DNA of 26,216 nt, from positions 1-26,216 of the forward strand of contig CACZSC010000266.1 of NCBI GenBank assembly GCA_902783755.1, written 5' to 3'. This document shows, in pieces, positions 1 through 7,120 of the stretch. The notes beneath the pieces were generated by a model. The model did not search any database and was not told the DNA's origin. It saw only the letters and a program-made list of their open reading frames with translations. This stretch comes from an uncultured Ruminococcus sp. GTDB taxonomy: Bacteria; Bacillota; Clostridia; Oscillospirales; CAG-272. Within the stretch, counting starts at the first letter, position 1. Every line of letters starts with the position of its first letter. The position numbers were made by a program, and so were the translations under genes.

Positions 1-12
1 CGAAATATGTAC

Positions 13-40
13 AGGCATCCTCATTCCGGGGATGCCTTTT
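13..40 (+). terminator. Rho-independent terminator of an upstream gene
   Basis: A 7-bp stem (GGCATCC at 14-20 with GGATGCC at 30-36) is followed directly by TTTT at 37-40. It ends a gene lying left of the window and insulates the riboswitch promoter that begins a few bases later. Confidence 0.75.
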
Positions 41-43
41 CCG

Positions 44-72
44 TTGCATGCGGGTTTGCCGTGTGGTATAAT
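44..72 (+). promoter_or_regulatory. Sigma-A promoter for the cobalamin riboswitch operon
   Basis: TTGCAT at 44-49 and a perfect TATAAT at 67-72 are separated by 17 bp, with an extended -10 TGG just upstream. Transcription would start near 79, a few bases before the first riboswitch stem. Confidence 0.8.
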
Positions 73-82
73 ACTCATGTCG

Positions 83-259
83 GATCGGGGTGCCGAAAGG
101 CTTAAACCGGAATCAGGTGGAAGACCTGAGCGAGACCGTCACCGTGAATGACTGACAAGCCACCGCGCAGCAACCGCAGGCTGAAACCATTGGGAAACCG
201 AGAAGGGGCGGATGGTATGTGTGAAAACAGCAGTCATGAGCCGGGATACCTGCCCCATC
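83..259 (+). promoter_or_regulatory. Cobalamin (B12) riboswitch aptamer
   Basis: The B12-box core is recognisable at about 235-254 (GAGCCGGGATACCTGCC, matching the conserved AGYCMGgAgaCCkGCC). Upstream lie the GGTGCC-like element at about 89-94 and the conserved GCCACCGCGCAG segment near 160-171. GAT(83-85) and GGGG(87-90) can pair with CCCC(253-256) and ATC(257-259), closing P1. Cobalamin riboswitches repress B12 transport or synthesis genes when adenosylcobalamin or a related corrinoid is abundant. The two genes that follow fit a corrinoid uptake role. Confidence 0.92.
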
Positions 260-261
260 AT

Positions 262-316
262 CAGATAACAGCTGCGTCATCCGGCGTTCAGCTCACCGAG
301 TGAGCTGATTTATCTG
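262..316 (+). promoter_or_regulatory. Expression platform hairpins of the B12 riboswitch
   Basis: A perfect 7-bp hairpin (CAGCTCA 289-295 with TGAGCTG 301-307) sits inside a longer-range stem (CAGATAA 262-268 with TTATCTG 310-316). ATCCG at 279-283 can instead pair with CGGAT at 81-85, the 5' edge of the aptamer, giving a plausible switch between folds. No T tract follows the hairpins, so translational control or an unusual terminator is more likely than a classical intrinsic terminator. This is inference from base pairing only. Confidence 0.5.
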
Positions 317-362
317 AGTCCGGCAACCTCAAAAAATCTAATCAACATAAGGAGAAAAACAG

Positions 363-776
363 ATGAGGAGACTGAGTAAATTAACCAGGATCTCCGCTCT
401 GGTGCTGCTGATTGCGGTTGTGGCTACTCTCTTTGTTTCCTGCGGGAAGAAAGAAGAGGACAAGAGCAACGAGAGCGGAAAGATAACGATCACTGTCGAG
501 GTGATAAACAAAGCCGGTGAAAAATCCGAGAAGAAGATCACCACTGCGGCTGACAACCTTGCAGATGCTCTGAAGGAAGCCGGAATGGTGGACGGATATG
601 ACAGCGACTACGGCTTTGCCATCACGGCTGTCAACGGAGAAGTCGCTGACTTCAACACGGAGGGCGCTTACTGGGCTCTTTCAAAGGGCGGCGAGTACCT
701 GATGACAGGCGCCAGCAGCACTCCGATCGCTGACGGCGACCATTTTGAGATAACCTACACAGTGTATTCAGAATGA
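363..776 (+). CDS. DUF4430 lipoprotein, candidate corrinoid-binding surface protein
   Basis: This 137-residue protein starts with a charged n-region and hydrophobic segment ending in a lipobox-like LFVSC (Cys27), so it is probably a lipoprotein anchored on the outer face of the membrane. A Lys/Glu-rich linker follows. Residues about 44-135 form a DUF4430 domain, with the family signature YWAL, then GEYLMTGAS, then ADGDHFEITYT near the end. DUF4430 resembles the C-terminal domain of transcobalamin and intrinsic factor. The gene follows a cobalamin riboswitch, has a good ribosome binding site (AAGGAG at about 350-355) and overlaps the ECF S gene by 4 bp. I infer that it binds a corrinoid and hands it to the S component. 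Domain call is strong; ligand is inferred from regulation. Confidence 0.85.
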   Translation: MRRLSKLTRISALVLLIAVVATLFVSCGKKEEDKSNESGKITITVEVINKAGEKSEKKITTAADNLADALKEAGMVDGYDSDYGFAITAVNGEVADFNTEGAYWALSKGGEYLMTGASSTPIADGDHFEITYTVYSE

Positions 777-1297
777 GAAAAAACCATCAGCAGATACTGC
801 GTATTGTTCTTCTTCCGATGTTCGGGGCGATGCTCATCGTGTCCAAGATAGCGTTCGAAGGATTGCCGAACATACACCCGGTAGCAATGCTGATTATGGT
901 TTTTACGCTTGCGTACAGAAAATGGGCTCTGGTCCCGATATATATCTACGTGATCCTTTTCGGAGCCTTTTACGGCTTCCAGACCTGGTGGTATCCGCAC
1001 CTGTATATCTGGACGATCCTGTGGGCGGCGACCATGCTGCTTCCGAAGAACCTGTCGGACAAGAAAGCGGCGTTCATATATCCCGCGGTCTGCGGGCTCC
1101 ACGGATTTCTGTACGGCATCCTCTGGTCTCCATTCCAGGCCTTATTCTACGGTTTCACGTTCGAGCAGACGCTTGCCTGGATAGGCACGGGCCTGACTTT
1201 TGATATCAGGCACGGGATCAGCAACATATGCATGGGGCTGCTCATACTGCCTCTGTCAAAACTGCTCAGGAGGGAAAACGAAAAAAGGGGACTGTAG
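773..1297 (+). CDS. ECF transporter S component, probable cobalamin/corrinoid type
   Basis: This 174-residue integral membrane protein has five to six hydrophobic segments, rich in Trp and Tyr (for example YGFQTWWYPHLYIWTILW near residues 62-80). A short cytoplasmic Lys/Arg-rich tail follows. Size and pattern fit a substrate-binding S component of an energy-coupling factor transporter. No EcfA or EcfT genes lie nearby, so it would use a shared energy module (group II ECF). Its ATG overlaps the stop of the DUF4430 lipoprotein gene (ATGA), so the two are translationally coupled under the same B12 riboswitch. Cobalamin or a precursor is therefore the expected substrate, as in the CblT/CbrT groups. 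Which group it belongs to was not tested. Confidence 0.8.
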   Translation: MRKNHQQILRIVLLPMFGAMLIVSKIAFEGLPNIHPVAMLIMVFTLAYRKWALVPIYIYVILFGAFYGFQTWWYPHLYIWTILWAATMLLPKNLSDKKAAFIYPAVCGLHGFLYGILWSPFQALFYGFTFEQTLAWIGTGLTFDIRHGISNICMGLLILPLSKLLRRENEKRGL

Positions 1298-1322
1298 TCC
1301 GCGGACCGGTGGCCGAAGTGAA

Positions 1323-1366
1323 CAAAAAGGACGGACAGCTGATTTTGCGATCAACTGTCCGTTTTC
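1323..1366. terminator. Bidirectional terminator between convergent genes
   Basis: CGGACAG (1332-1338) pairs with CTGTCCG (1355-1361), flanked by AAAAAGG on the left and GTTTTCC on the right. It can stop both the ECF S gene from the left and the minus-strand phosphatase-fold genes from the right. Confidence 0.75.
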
Positions 1367-2581
1367 CTATTCTTCGCGTGTGCGGAAGGAGAATTCCATC
1401 GGCTGCGACTGTTTCCCGTCAATCGAGACACCGGTGATCGAAACGGTGTATCCGGTGCCGGGGTCGAGGCCCGTGAATGTACACATGCGTTCAGTGGTGC
1501 AGCTTCCGTCCAGCAGGTATGAACAGACCGTTCTAGAGTCCACCGTACTGCCGCGGCTGTCCGAGAGACGTATGCTGTATCTGAAGATGTTTCCTATGTT
1601 TTCGGGTTGAGTGAATGAGAACTCATAAACATATGAGCGTCTGGATACTTCCGATATTACCATGCCGCTCAGATCCAGCCCCGTGGCGGGGCCGCCGTAT
1701 GCATCGGGAACAGGGCCGGCTGTCACGTCGATGAAAACGCCGCAGTGGTCTGACAGAGCCACGCCGTCCACATAAGTGTCTATGACCGAGTATTCGTTCA
1801 CGTGAATCATGTCTTTGGAAACGAAGATGAAATCTATCGGGGAGCCTCCTTCCAGGTTCCTGTAGTTCCATCCCCGGAACGTGCCCTTGCTTTCGGATCT
1901 GTCAGCCAGATGCTTCGGATCTCCTATCCCCGGCTCCGACATCATTATCCTGTAGCTTTCGCTGCCCTCGGAAGAGTTATAGTCTCCGGATGCAAAGACG
2001 GGGTAACCTATGTCGGCCAGCTGGCTGACCATCTTTGCCACGATCGACATCTGGAATCTGTTGTCTTCGTCAGATTCGAATGAGATATGAGTGTTGAAAT
2101 GCGCATATGTGAATCCGGTATGCCTGTTTCTCAGTATGGCCCAGGTCACGGTCCTTGCGTTGGTGTCCCAGCTGATCTCCCTGAGCCTCCGTAGGGACGG
2201 GAGATAGACAGATCCCCAGTCAACAAGATCATATTTGGTATGGTCATAATATATGTAGTTGGCCATGAGGCAGTTCTTCGTCAGATCGTCCGTGTCCCCG
2301 ATGCCGACTCTGGAGTAGTCGGCGAGACCTTTCCTGAAGATTTCGGGCCACTGGCCGTTGTATACGAGCCCGTTTTCCTGTGTCCCGATGGAATCCGGCG
2401 AATACGACAGCAAAAGGTCGACCATCCTGCTGCCCCTGGCTGATATGTTCTGCATGTCGCAGGATAAGTTTATGCTGACTATCCTGAGATTTGTTTCCTG
2501 CTCACTGTCTTTCGAAAAGGCTGCTGTGGAAGAGAACAGGACAGCTGTTATGATGAGTAATGAAAGAATGAGTTTTTTCAT
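1367..2581 (-). CDS. Secreted endonuclease/exonuclease/phosphatase family protein, copy 2
   Basis: This 404-residue protein has an N-terminal signal peptide (MKKLILSLLI to about residue 23). Residues 30-290 form a DNase I-like fold with all expected catalytic motifs: TQEN (Glu69), NTH (Asn163, His165), GDYN (Asp200, Asn202), IDF (Asp250) and SDH (Asp278, His279). Residues about 306-402 look like a fibronectin type III-like beta domain ending in FSFRT. The family includes nucleases, sphingomyelinases and inositol-phosphate phosphatases; the sequence does not decide between these. The start ATG overlaps the stop of the upstream paralogue (ATGA), so the two are translationally coupled. Exported or cell-surface action is expected. 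Confidence 0.85.
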   Translation of the reverse strand: MKKLILSLLIITAVLFSSTAAFSKDSEQETNLRIVSINLSCDMQNISARGSRMVDLLLSYSPDSIGTQENGLVYNGQWPEIFRKGLADYSRVGIGDTDDLTKNCLMANYIYYDHTKYDLVDWGSVYLPSLRRLREISWDTNARTVTWAILRNRHTGFTYAHFNTHISFESDEDNRFQMSIVAKMVSQLADIGYPVFASGDYNSSEGSESYRIMMSEPGIGDPKHLADRSESKGTFRGWNYRNLEGGSPIDFIFVSKDMIHVNEYSVIDTYVDGVALSDHCGVFIDVTAGPVPDAYGGPATGLDLSGMVISEVSRRSYVYEFSFTQPENIGNIFRYSIRLSDSRGSTVDSRTVCSYLLDGSCTTERMCTFTGLDPGTGYTVSITGVSIDGKQSQPMEFSFRTREE

Positions 2582-3816
2582 TTCTCAGCCCCCGATCGGA
2601 ATGTGATGACCTCCGGCAGGCCTCTCGTGCCCGCGATGGTACATGGGTAGAGCCTGACTGAATAGTCCGTTTCCGGTTCCAGGGCGGTGAACGTGCATGT
2701 CCTGGTCTCCGGTACGGTCTCATCCGCGTTCAGGGTATATATCTTTCTTGTGTCTATGAGCCTGCCGTCCTTGTCCCTCAGCTCGGCAAGGTAATAGTAT
2801 ATGTGTTCCCATGAAACGGGACGGGTGAACTGAAAATCGTAGACATAAGCGCTTTTCCTCAGTTCCGAGAATTCAGCACCTTCCATGCTGACGATCCCGC
2901 ACCCTTCGGAAAAAGTGTCAGGCAGAGAGTTGACGGTGGCTCTGACGAATACTGCGCAGTGATCTGTCAGGATCTGCCCGTCCGGAGCCGTGGTATCTAT
3001 GACCGAGTATTCGCTGACATGCATCAGCTCGCCTGAAATGAAACAGAAATCGATGGGTTTCTGACCTTTCCGGTCCCGCGGGGACCAGCCTCTCCACGTG
3101 CCTTCGTCAGCAGATTTGTCAGCCAGATACTTGGGGTCCGTCATGTGCGGCTTGTTCATCATGATATAGTAGCCGGCGCTGCCTTCAGACATGTTGTAGT
3201 CGCCTGTCGAGAACACCGGTATCCCGGCGCTTGCGAACTGCTCCGCCAGATTTGCCACTATCGCCATCTGATATTCAGCCTCATTCATGTCCTCGTATGA
3301 CAGATGACAGTTCACGTGAGCGTATACGAATCCGGTATCCCTGTTCCGGAGAAGACACCATGTTACGGTGCTCGGGTAATCTCCCAACAGTGACGAGCAT
3401 ATCATCCTTGTTACAGGAGACATCCACAGGGTCTGCCAGTCAAGGCATTCGAATTTCTCGTTGTTGTAATAGATATAATTCGCCTGGATATTGTGAGAAT
3501 GCTCCAGATAGCCGTCGCCGGACAGGCCGACTCTGCTGTAATTGGGAAGCCCTGTTTCGAAGATTGCCGGCCATCTGCTGATGGATTCACACCCGTTTTC
3601 CTGAGTACCGATCGAATCAGGGCTGTAACTCAGCAGAAGGTCCATCAGTTTGGGCCCTCTCTCATCGATGTCCTGCTGGTCCACACAGACGTTCACACTT
3701 ATGACCCGCACTTCTTCGGATGGGAGCATGGCTATGCCGTCACCGGAGGCGTACGAGAAGGAAGGGAACAGCATGGCGGCTGTCATGAGGAGCGAGGCAA
3801 GTCGTATCCTGCGCAT
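2578..3816 (-). CDS. Secreted endonuclease/exonuclease/phosphatase family protein, copy 1
   Basis: This is a close paralogue of the following gene, 412 residues from the start chosen here. A longer frame opens at 3840, but the ribosome binding site AAAGGAG lies just before the ATG at 3816, and starting there puts the signal peptide (MRRIRLASLLMTAAMLF, cleavage near residue 23) at the N-terminus. Catalytic motifs are intact: TQEN (Glu73), VNCH (Asn169, His171), GDYN (Asp206, Asn208), IDF (Asp256) and TDH (Asp285, His286). A beta-rich, fibronectin-like C-terminal domain follows. It is first in a two-gene operon with its own promoter at 3867-3895. Substrate unknown: extracellular nucleic acid or a phosphoester are both possible. 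Confidence 0.85.
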   Translation of the reverse strand: MRRIRLASLLMTAAMLFPSFSYASGDGIAMLPSEEVRVISVNVCVDQQDIDERGPKLMDLLLSYSPDSIGTQENGCESISRWPAIFETGLPNYSRVGLSGDGYLEHSHNIQANYIYYNNEKFECLDWQTLWMSPVTRMICSSLLGDYPSTVTWCLLRNRDTGFVYAHVNCHLSYEDMNEAEYQMAIVANLAEQFASAGIPVFSTGDYNMSEGSAGYYIMMNKPHMTDPKYLADKSADEGTWRGWSPRDRKGQKPIDFCFISGELMHVSEYSVIDTTAPDGQILTDHCAVFVRATVNSLPDTFSEGCGIVSMEGAEFSELRKSAYVYDFQFTRPVSWEHIYYYLAELRDKDGRLIDTRKIYTLNADETVPETRTCTFTALEPETDYSVRLYPCTIAGTRGLPEVITFRSGAEK

Positions 3817-3866
3817 CGGGGGACTCCTTTCCGGAAACATTAGACTATTTTTTAGCTTTCACACAG

Positions 3867-3895
3867 AGTATATCTGAAGCTCAGGGTAAAGTCAA
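3867..3895 (-). promoter_or_regulatory. Promoter for the tandem phosphatase-fold genes
   Basis: Read on the minus strand, TTGACT (3895-3890) and TATACT (3872-3867) are separated by 17 bp. The start of transcription would be near 3860, about 45 nt before the chosen ATG at 3816. Confidence 0.8.
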
Positions 3896-3914
3896 GGCTC
3901 CGGGCATTGCTGGA

Positions 3915-3945
3915 AAAAGAAAAATGACTGCAGAAATTTCTGCAG
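3915..3945 (-). terminator. Terminator of greA
   Basis: A perfect 18-bp palindrome at 3928-3945 (CTGCAG arms) is followed on the minus strand by TCATTTTTCTTTTTCC. It lies just past the greA stop. Confidence 0.8.
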
Positions 3946-3953
3946 CCAGAAGA

Positions 3954-4451
3954 TCAGTTTATCGTTAAGGTGTTGTCGTCTTCGCCCTTCTCAAGAGCCA
4001 GGATCTTCACGGCGAGTGTCAGCTTCTCGTTCACGTGGACATCCACCAGATCTCCTACCTTGTGTCCCATGAGAGCCTTGCCGAGGGGCGACTCGTTGCT
4101 TATCCTGTCATGCAGCACATCGTTTCTCAGAGGAGTGACTATCGTTATTTTTCTTTCCTCTTCATCGTCCACATAGAGGATCGTCACCGTATCGAACATG
4201 CCGACGGCATCGTCTTCACTGGTGTATTCCACCACCTTCGAGTTCTCAAGGAGTCCCTTCAGGTATCTGATCCTTGAGTAGTTATGGTTCAGCTCCCTCT
4301 TCGCGCTCCTGTACTCGTCGTTCTCGGACAGGTCCCCGAGGGCTCTGGTGCGCTGCACCTCTGCGATGCACTGCGGGGTGATGACCGACTGGCGGTAAGC
4401 TATCTCTTCCTTTATCTTCTCTATCTCAACTTTTGTTATCTCACGGGCCAT
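3954..4451 (-). CDS. greA: Transcription elongation factor GreA
   Basis: This 165-residue protein rescues backtracked RNA polymerase by stimulating transcript cleavage. Residues 1-75 form the antiparallel coiled-coil that enters the secondary channel, with the acidic tip GDLSENDEY (Asp40, Glu43) that coordinates the catalytic magnesium. Residues 80-160 form the FKBP-like C-terminal domain, including the conserved SPLGKALMGHKVGD segment. Length is close to the usual 158. A strong ribosome binding site (AGGAGG) precedes the ATG, and the gene has its own promoter and terminator, so it is monocistronic. Confidence 0.95.
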   Translation of the reverse strand: MAREITKVEIEKIKEEIAYRQSVITPQCIAEVQRTRALGDLSENDEYRSAKRELNHNYSRIRYLKGLLENSKVVEYTSEDDAVGMFDTVTILYVDDEEERKITIVTPLRNDVLHDRISNESPLGKALMGHKVGDLVDVHVNEKLTLAVKILALEKGEDDNTLTIN

Positions 4452-4493
4452 TTCAGCGCCTCCTGACAGTTTACTTTACAAAACACTTCGTGC

Positions 4494-4522
4494 ATTATAT
4501 CACTATCGGAAGACAATTGCAA
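4494..4522 (-). promoter_or_regulatory. greA promoter
   Basis: On the minus strand TTGCAA (4522-4517) and TATAAT (4499-4494) are 17 bp apart, with an extended -10 TGA. Its -35 box is only 3 bp from the -35 box of the divergent promoter serving the SPFH gene. Confidence 0.85.
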
Positions 4523-4525
4523 ATA

Positions 4526-4554
4526 TTGCCGAAAATCCGCGGTTATGATATAAT
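4526..4554 (+). promoter_or_regulatory. Promoter for the SPFH-domain gene
   Basis: TTGCCG (4526-4531) and TATAAT (4549-4554) are 17 bp apart with an extended -10 TGA. It faces away from the greA promoter. Its position rules out any translation start of the downstream gene before about 4561. Confidence 0.85.
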
Positions 4555-4591
4555 GGGAGCGCAGATCAAAGGAACACAGGAGGACAGAAAA

Positions 4592-5569
4592 ATGTTGTTA
4601 CTGATTTTGGGAGCGCTGGCGTTCATAGCAGGTATCGTCAGCCTTATCGTAAACGCGAAGAACAAGAACGCTGAAAAGCAGCAGAAGACCATAAGGACCC
4701 TTATATCCGTGGTGCTGATCATTGTGGGATGCGGACTTGTAATATCCAACTGCATTACCACCATACCCACGGGCCACACGGGCATCATCACCACCTTCGG
4801 AAGAGTCGAGAACTTCACTCTCGAGGCCGGTGTGCACAGCAAGGCACCGTGGCAGGAAGTGGTGAAGATGGACAACCGTATCCAGAAGGCGTCGGTAAAC
4901 ATGTCGTGCTTCTCCAGTGACATCCAGGAAGTGAAGACGATCTATACCATCAACTACCAGATAGAGAAGGCGAACGCTCAGAAGATCTACAGCACGATAG
5001 GCCAGGATTATTACAATACCGTTATACTTCCGAGGATACAGGAGTCGGTCAAGAGCTGTATTTCAAAATATGACGCCGAGAACCTGATCTCCAGCCGTGA
5101 AGAGCTGTCAAACGAGATCAAGGTGGATCTGACTGCGAAACTCGCAGCGTACAATATCGAAGTGATAGACGCGTCCATCGAGAATCTTGACTTCTCCGAC
5201 GCGTTCACCGATGCTGTCGAGGCAAAACAGGTCGCATCCCAGGAAAAGCTGAAGGCTGAGATCCAGCAGGAACAGGCCATAATCGAGGCAAAGGCGGCGG
5301 CCGAGCGCGCGGTGATCTCCGCCAAGGCTGAAGCCGAAAAGGTGAAGATCGATGCCCAGGCACAGGCTGAGGCGCGAAAGACCGAAGCTGACGCGGCGGC
5401 ATATGCCGGCGAGAAAGAGGCTGAGGCCAACGCCAAGATCGCAGAGAGTCTGACCAAGGAACTGATCGAATACAAGAACGTGGAGAAATGGGACGGAAAG
5501 CTTCCTTCGATAGTCGGCAGCGGAACGGCGCTTCCCATCATCAACGTCGATCCCGATACAGAGGAATAA
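4592..5569 (+). CDS. SPFH/band 7 (prohibitin-like) membrane protein
   Basis: The start is set at ATG 4592, preceded by ACAGGAGG; a longer frame open from 4433 would begin upstream of the promoter and is not used. The 325-residue protein has two hydrophobic N-terminal segments (about 1-21 and 37-55), then an SPFH domain (about 57-230, beginning PTGHTGIITTFGRV). A long Ala/Glu/Lys-rich coiled coil (about 210-290, AEAEK-type repeats) and a short polar tail follow. Prohibitin-like SPFH proteins oligomerise and scaffold membrane microdomains or proteases. It is monocistronic, with a terminator at 5588-5627. Unlike many bacterial homologues it has no NfeD or FtsH partner next to it. Confidence 0.88.
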   Translation: MLLLILGALAFIAGIVSLIVNAKNKNAEKQQKTIRTLISVVLIIVGCGLVISNCITTIPTGHTGIITTFGRVENFTLEAGVHSKAPWQEVVKMDNRIQKASVNMSCFSSDIQEVKTIYTINYQIEKANAQKIYSTIGQDYYNTVILPRIQESVKSCISKYDAENLISSREELSNEIKVDLTAKLAAYNIEVIDASIENLDFSDAFTDAVEAKQVASQEKLKAEIQQEQAIIEAKAAAERAVISAKAEAEKVKIDAQAQAEARKTEADAAAYAGEKEAEANAKIAESLTKELIEYKNVEKWDGKLPSIVGSGTALPIINVDPDTEE

Positions 5570-5587
5570 CAGAAACGCGCTAAATAG

Positions 5588-5627
5588 GAAAAGTGCCCGG
5601 GAACATGTCCTGAGCACTTTTTGTTTT
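5588..5627. terminator. Bidirectional terminator between SPFH and lipid kinase genes
   Basis: AAGTGC (5591-5596) pairs with GCACTT (5614-5619), extended inward by CGGGA with TCCTG. CTTTTTGTTTTT follows on the plus strand and CTTTTCC on the minus strand, serving the two convergent genes. Confidence 0.85.
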
Positions 5628-5642
5628 TCCGCGTTCTCTGTT

Positions 5643-6524
5643 CTAGAGTATCATCCTTATCGAATCCGGAACAGCCTTTATTTCCGCATGGCAGCTGGTA
5701 TCGCCCTGTTCGCCGTCCACGTCCCATACCAGCGGGGTAGTGGATTCGATCTTGATTTCCCTTGCCTGGGTGTGATAGATGTAGTCGCTGTTCAGATCCT
5801 GGAACAGGACTGCTCCGAGCATGGCAGGGCCCTCGATCGGGTTCACTGGCTTTTTTACCATGGTGACCTCCAGCAGTCCGTCGTTGAGCTTGACCTTGTC
5901 CTTGAATTTGAGGTCGAACCCGCCGATCCTTTTTGAGTTGGAGATCAGGACGAGATGGTACTCTCCCGAAACGGTCTGCCCGTCATGTTCGAGCGTCATA
6001 TGGAACGGGGCCGATGTGGTAAGGCTCCTGATACCTTCGGAAAGATATGCGGCATATCTGAAATTCTGTTTCTTCTGCTGGGATGTCCTGTAGGGTATAT
6101 CGGACAGGACGCCGCAGGCCGCGACGTAGATGAAAGGTTTTCCGTTGTTGATCCCGACATCTATGCTGACAGGCTCGTTGCGGACGATCCTTCTGGCTGC
6201 CTGCAGGGGATTGCGCGGGATCTTCCATCCTGTTGCGAAATCATTCGTCGTGCCCGCAGGGATGAACCCCACGACGGGTTTCTTCCCGAGTTTCAGTATG
6301 GGCGCGATCGTCTCGTTCAGAGTCCCGTCGCCTCCCGCGCTCACGACCGTGTCATAGTCTTCCCCGCAGGAAAGTATGAGCTCGCTGAGCTCGCCGCGGC
6401 TCTTCGTTATATGGGTGGTCACGCTGTATCCGCCCTTTTCGAACTCGTCGATGATATCGATCAGGCGGGGCGTTACCGCGGTCTTTGCCGTTACCGGGTT
6501 AATGGCGAACAGCATTTTTTTCAA
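5643..6524 (-). CDS. YegS/DgkB-type diacylglycerol or lipid kinase
   Basis: This protein of about 293 residues belongs to the diacylglycerol/sphingolipid kinase family and should phosphorylate a lipid such as diacylglycerol, feeding phosphatidate back to phospholipid synthesis. Visible motifs are the nucleotide-binding GGDGTLNE (residues 64-71), PAGTTNDFA (about 90-98) and the C-terminal DGEQGD, the catalytic DGE signature. I chose a TTG start at 6524: GGAG at 6536-6533 lies 8 nt upstream and the protein then begins MKKMLFAINP, typical of the family. The GTG at 6533 would overlap that ribosome binding site. It lies downstream of rpsU on the same strand, with no clear promoter of its own. Confidence 0.88.
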   Translation of the reverse strand: MKKMLFAINPVTAKTAVTPRLIDIIDEFEKGGYSVTTHITKSRGELSELILSCGEDYDTVVSAGGDGTLNETIAPILKLGKKPVVGFIPAGTTNDFATGWKIPRNPLQAARRIVRNEPVSIDVGINNGKPFIYVAACGVLSDIPYRTSQQKKQNFRYAAYLSEGIRSLTTSAPFHMTLEHDGQTVSGEYHLVLISNSKRIGGFDLKFKDKVKLNDGLLEVTMVKKPVNPIEGPAMLGAVLFQDLNSDYIYHTQAREIKIESTTPLVWDVDGEQGDTSCHAEIKAVPDSIRMIL

Positions 6525-6567
6525 GAAGATCACTCCGTTTCTAATATATTACAGGTGATTGTTTCGG

Positions 6568-6654
6568 AAAAGAAAACCCAGCACATCGGATCGGAGAATA
6601 CGCCCCCGGAAGACTGTTGCCCTCCGGAACTCTCGCTATCGGAATTGCGCTGGG
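6568..6654 (-). terminator. Large structured terminator after rpsU
   Basis: On the minus strand CCCAGC (6654-6649) pairs with GCTGGG (6582-6577), followed by TTTTCTTTT. The long intervening loop can fold further, with GAGA/TCTC and CCGGA/TCCGG stems nested in order. The stem is short relative to the loop, so leaky termination into the lipid kinase gene is possible. Confidence 0.5.
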
Positions 6655-6681
6655 ATTGCTTTTGTGCATCTGATGCAGTGA

Positions 6682-6858
6682 TTATTTGTACTTGCGTTTT
6701 CTGGCTGCTTCGGATTTTTTCTTTCTTCTTACGCTCGGTTTCTCGTAGCACTCTCTCTTGCGAAGCTCGGCCTGAATACCTGAACGCTGACACAGTCTCT
6801 TGAAACGACGCAGAGCGCTGTCCAGAGACTCATTCTCTTTTACTCTAACTTCTGCCAT
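6682..6858 (-). CDS. rpsU: 30S ribosomal protein bS21
   Basis: This small gene encodes 58 residues, beginning MAEVRVKENESLDSALRRFK and ending in a Lys/Arg-rich tail (about residues 44-58). It is typical bS21, a late-assembling protein of the 30S platform near the 3' end of 16S rRNA that helps translation initiation. The ATG at 6858 is preceded by AGGGGGTG. A consensus promoter lies at 6910-6938, and the 5' end of the message can fold a GCCC/GGGC hairpin (6888-6901). The usual short length and motifs make the call secure. Confidence 0.96.
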   Translation of the reverse strand: MAEVRVKENESLDSALRRFKRLCQRSGIQAELRKRECYEKPSVRRKKKSEAARKRKYK

Positions 6859-6909
6859 TCTGATTTCACCCCCTTCGCTCTGAGAAGGCCCTTTTACGGG
6901 CTAGGTGTG

Positions 6910-6938
6910 ATTATACTTTATGGATCTCCGAAAGTCAA
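6910..6938 (-). promoter_or_regulatory. rpsU promoter
   Basis: On the minus strand TTGACT (6938-6933) and a perfect TATAAT (6915-6910) are 17 bp apart. The transcript start falls near 6903, immediately before the small hairpin at 6888-6901. Confidence 0.88.
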
Positions 6939-7073
6939 TATGTTTTTTCATTTTTGCAGGGAAATATCCGTCTTTTTTCGCTGTTTTCCGGGCCGGTCCC
7001 TCAGGCAGAAAAAGATGCACAAAAATATTTTCAATATTGGGCATTTTTCCGCGAAATTATGTGTACAAATCCG

Positions 7074-7102
7074 TTGACTTTGCCCCTGCCGTGTGCTAGA
7101 AT
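7074..7102 (+). promoter_or_regulatory. Promoter of the xpt riboswitch operon
   Basis: TTGACT (7074-7079) and TAGAAT (7097-7102) are 17 bp apart with an extended -10 TGC. The start of transcription would be near 7109, some 12 nt before the aptamer. The stretch from 6939 to 7073 between this and the rpsU promoter is AT-rich and shows no gene. Confidence 0.88.
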
Positions 7103-7120
7103 TTTCACATCAGGAAGAAA

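Noticed and set aside
4433..4591. N-terminal extension of the SPFH gene
   Set aside because: The extension contains the divergent promoters and overlaps the start of greA. The ATG at 4592 with AGGAGG and a hydrophobic N-terminus is the better start.
5955..6803. Open frame of 282 codons on the plus strand across the lipid kinase and rpsU region
   Set aside because: It runs antisense to the kinase and to rpsU and through the rpsU terminator, has no ribosome binding site and no recognisable domain.
6960..7073. AATATT repeats (near 7024-7037) as a possible operator between the rpsU and xpt promoters
   Set aside because: AATATT is self-complementary and common in AT-rich promoter DNA; the two copies do not form a convincing site relative to either promoter.
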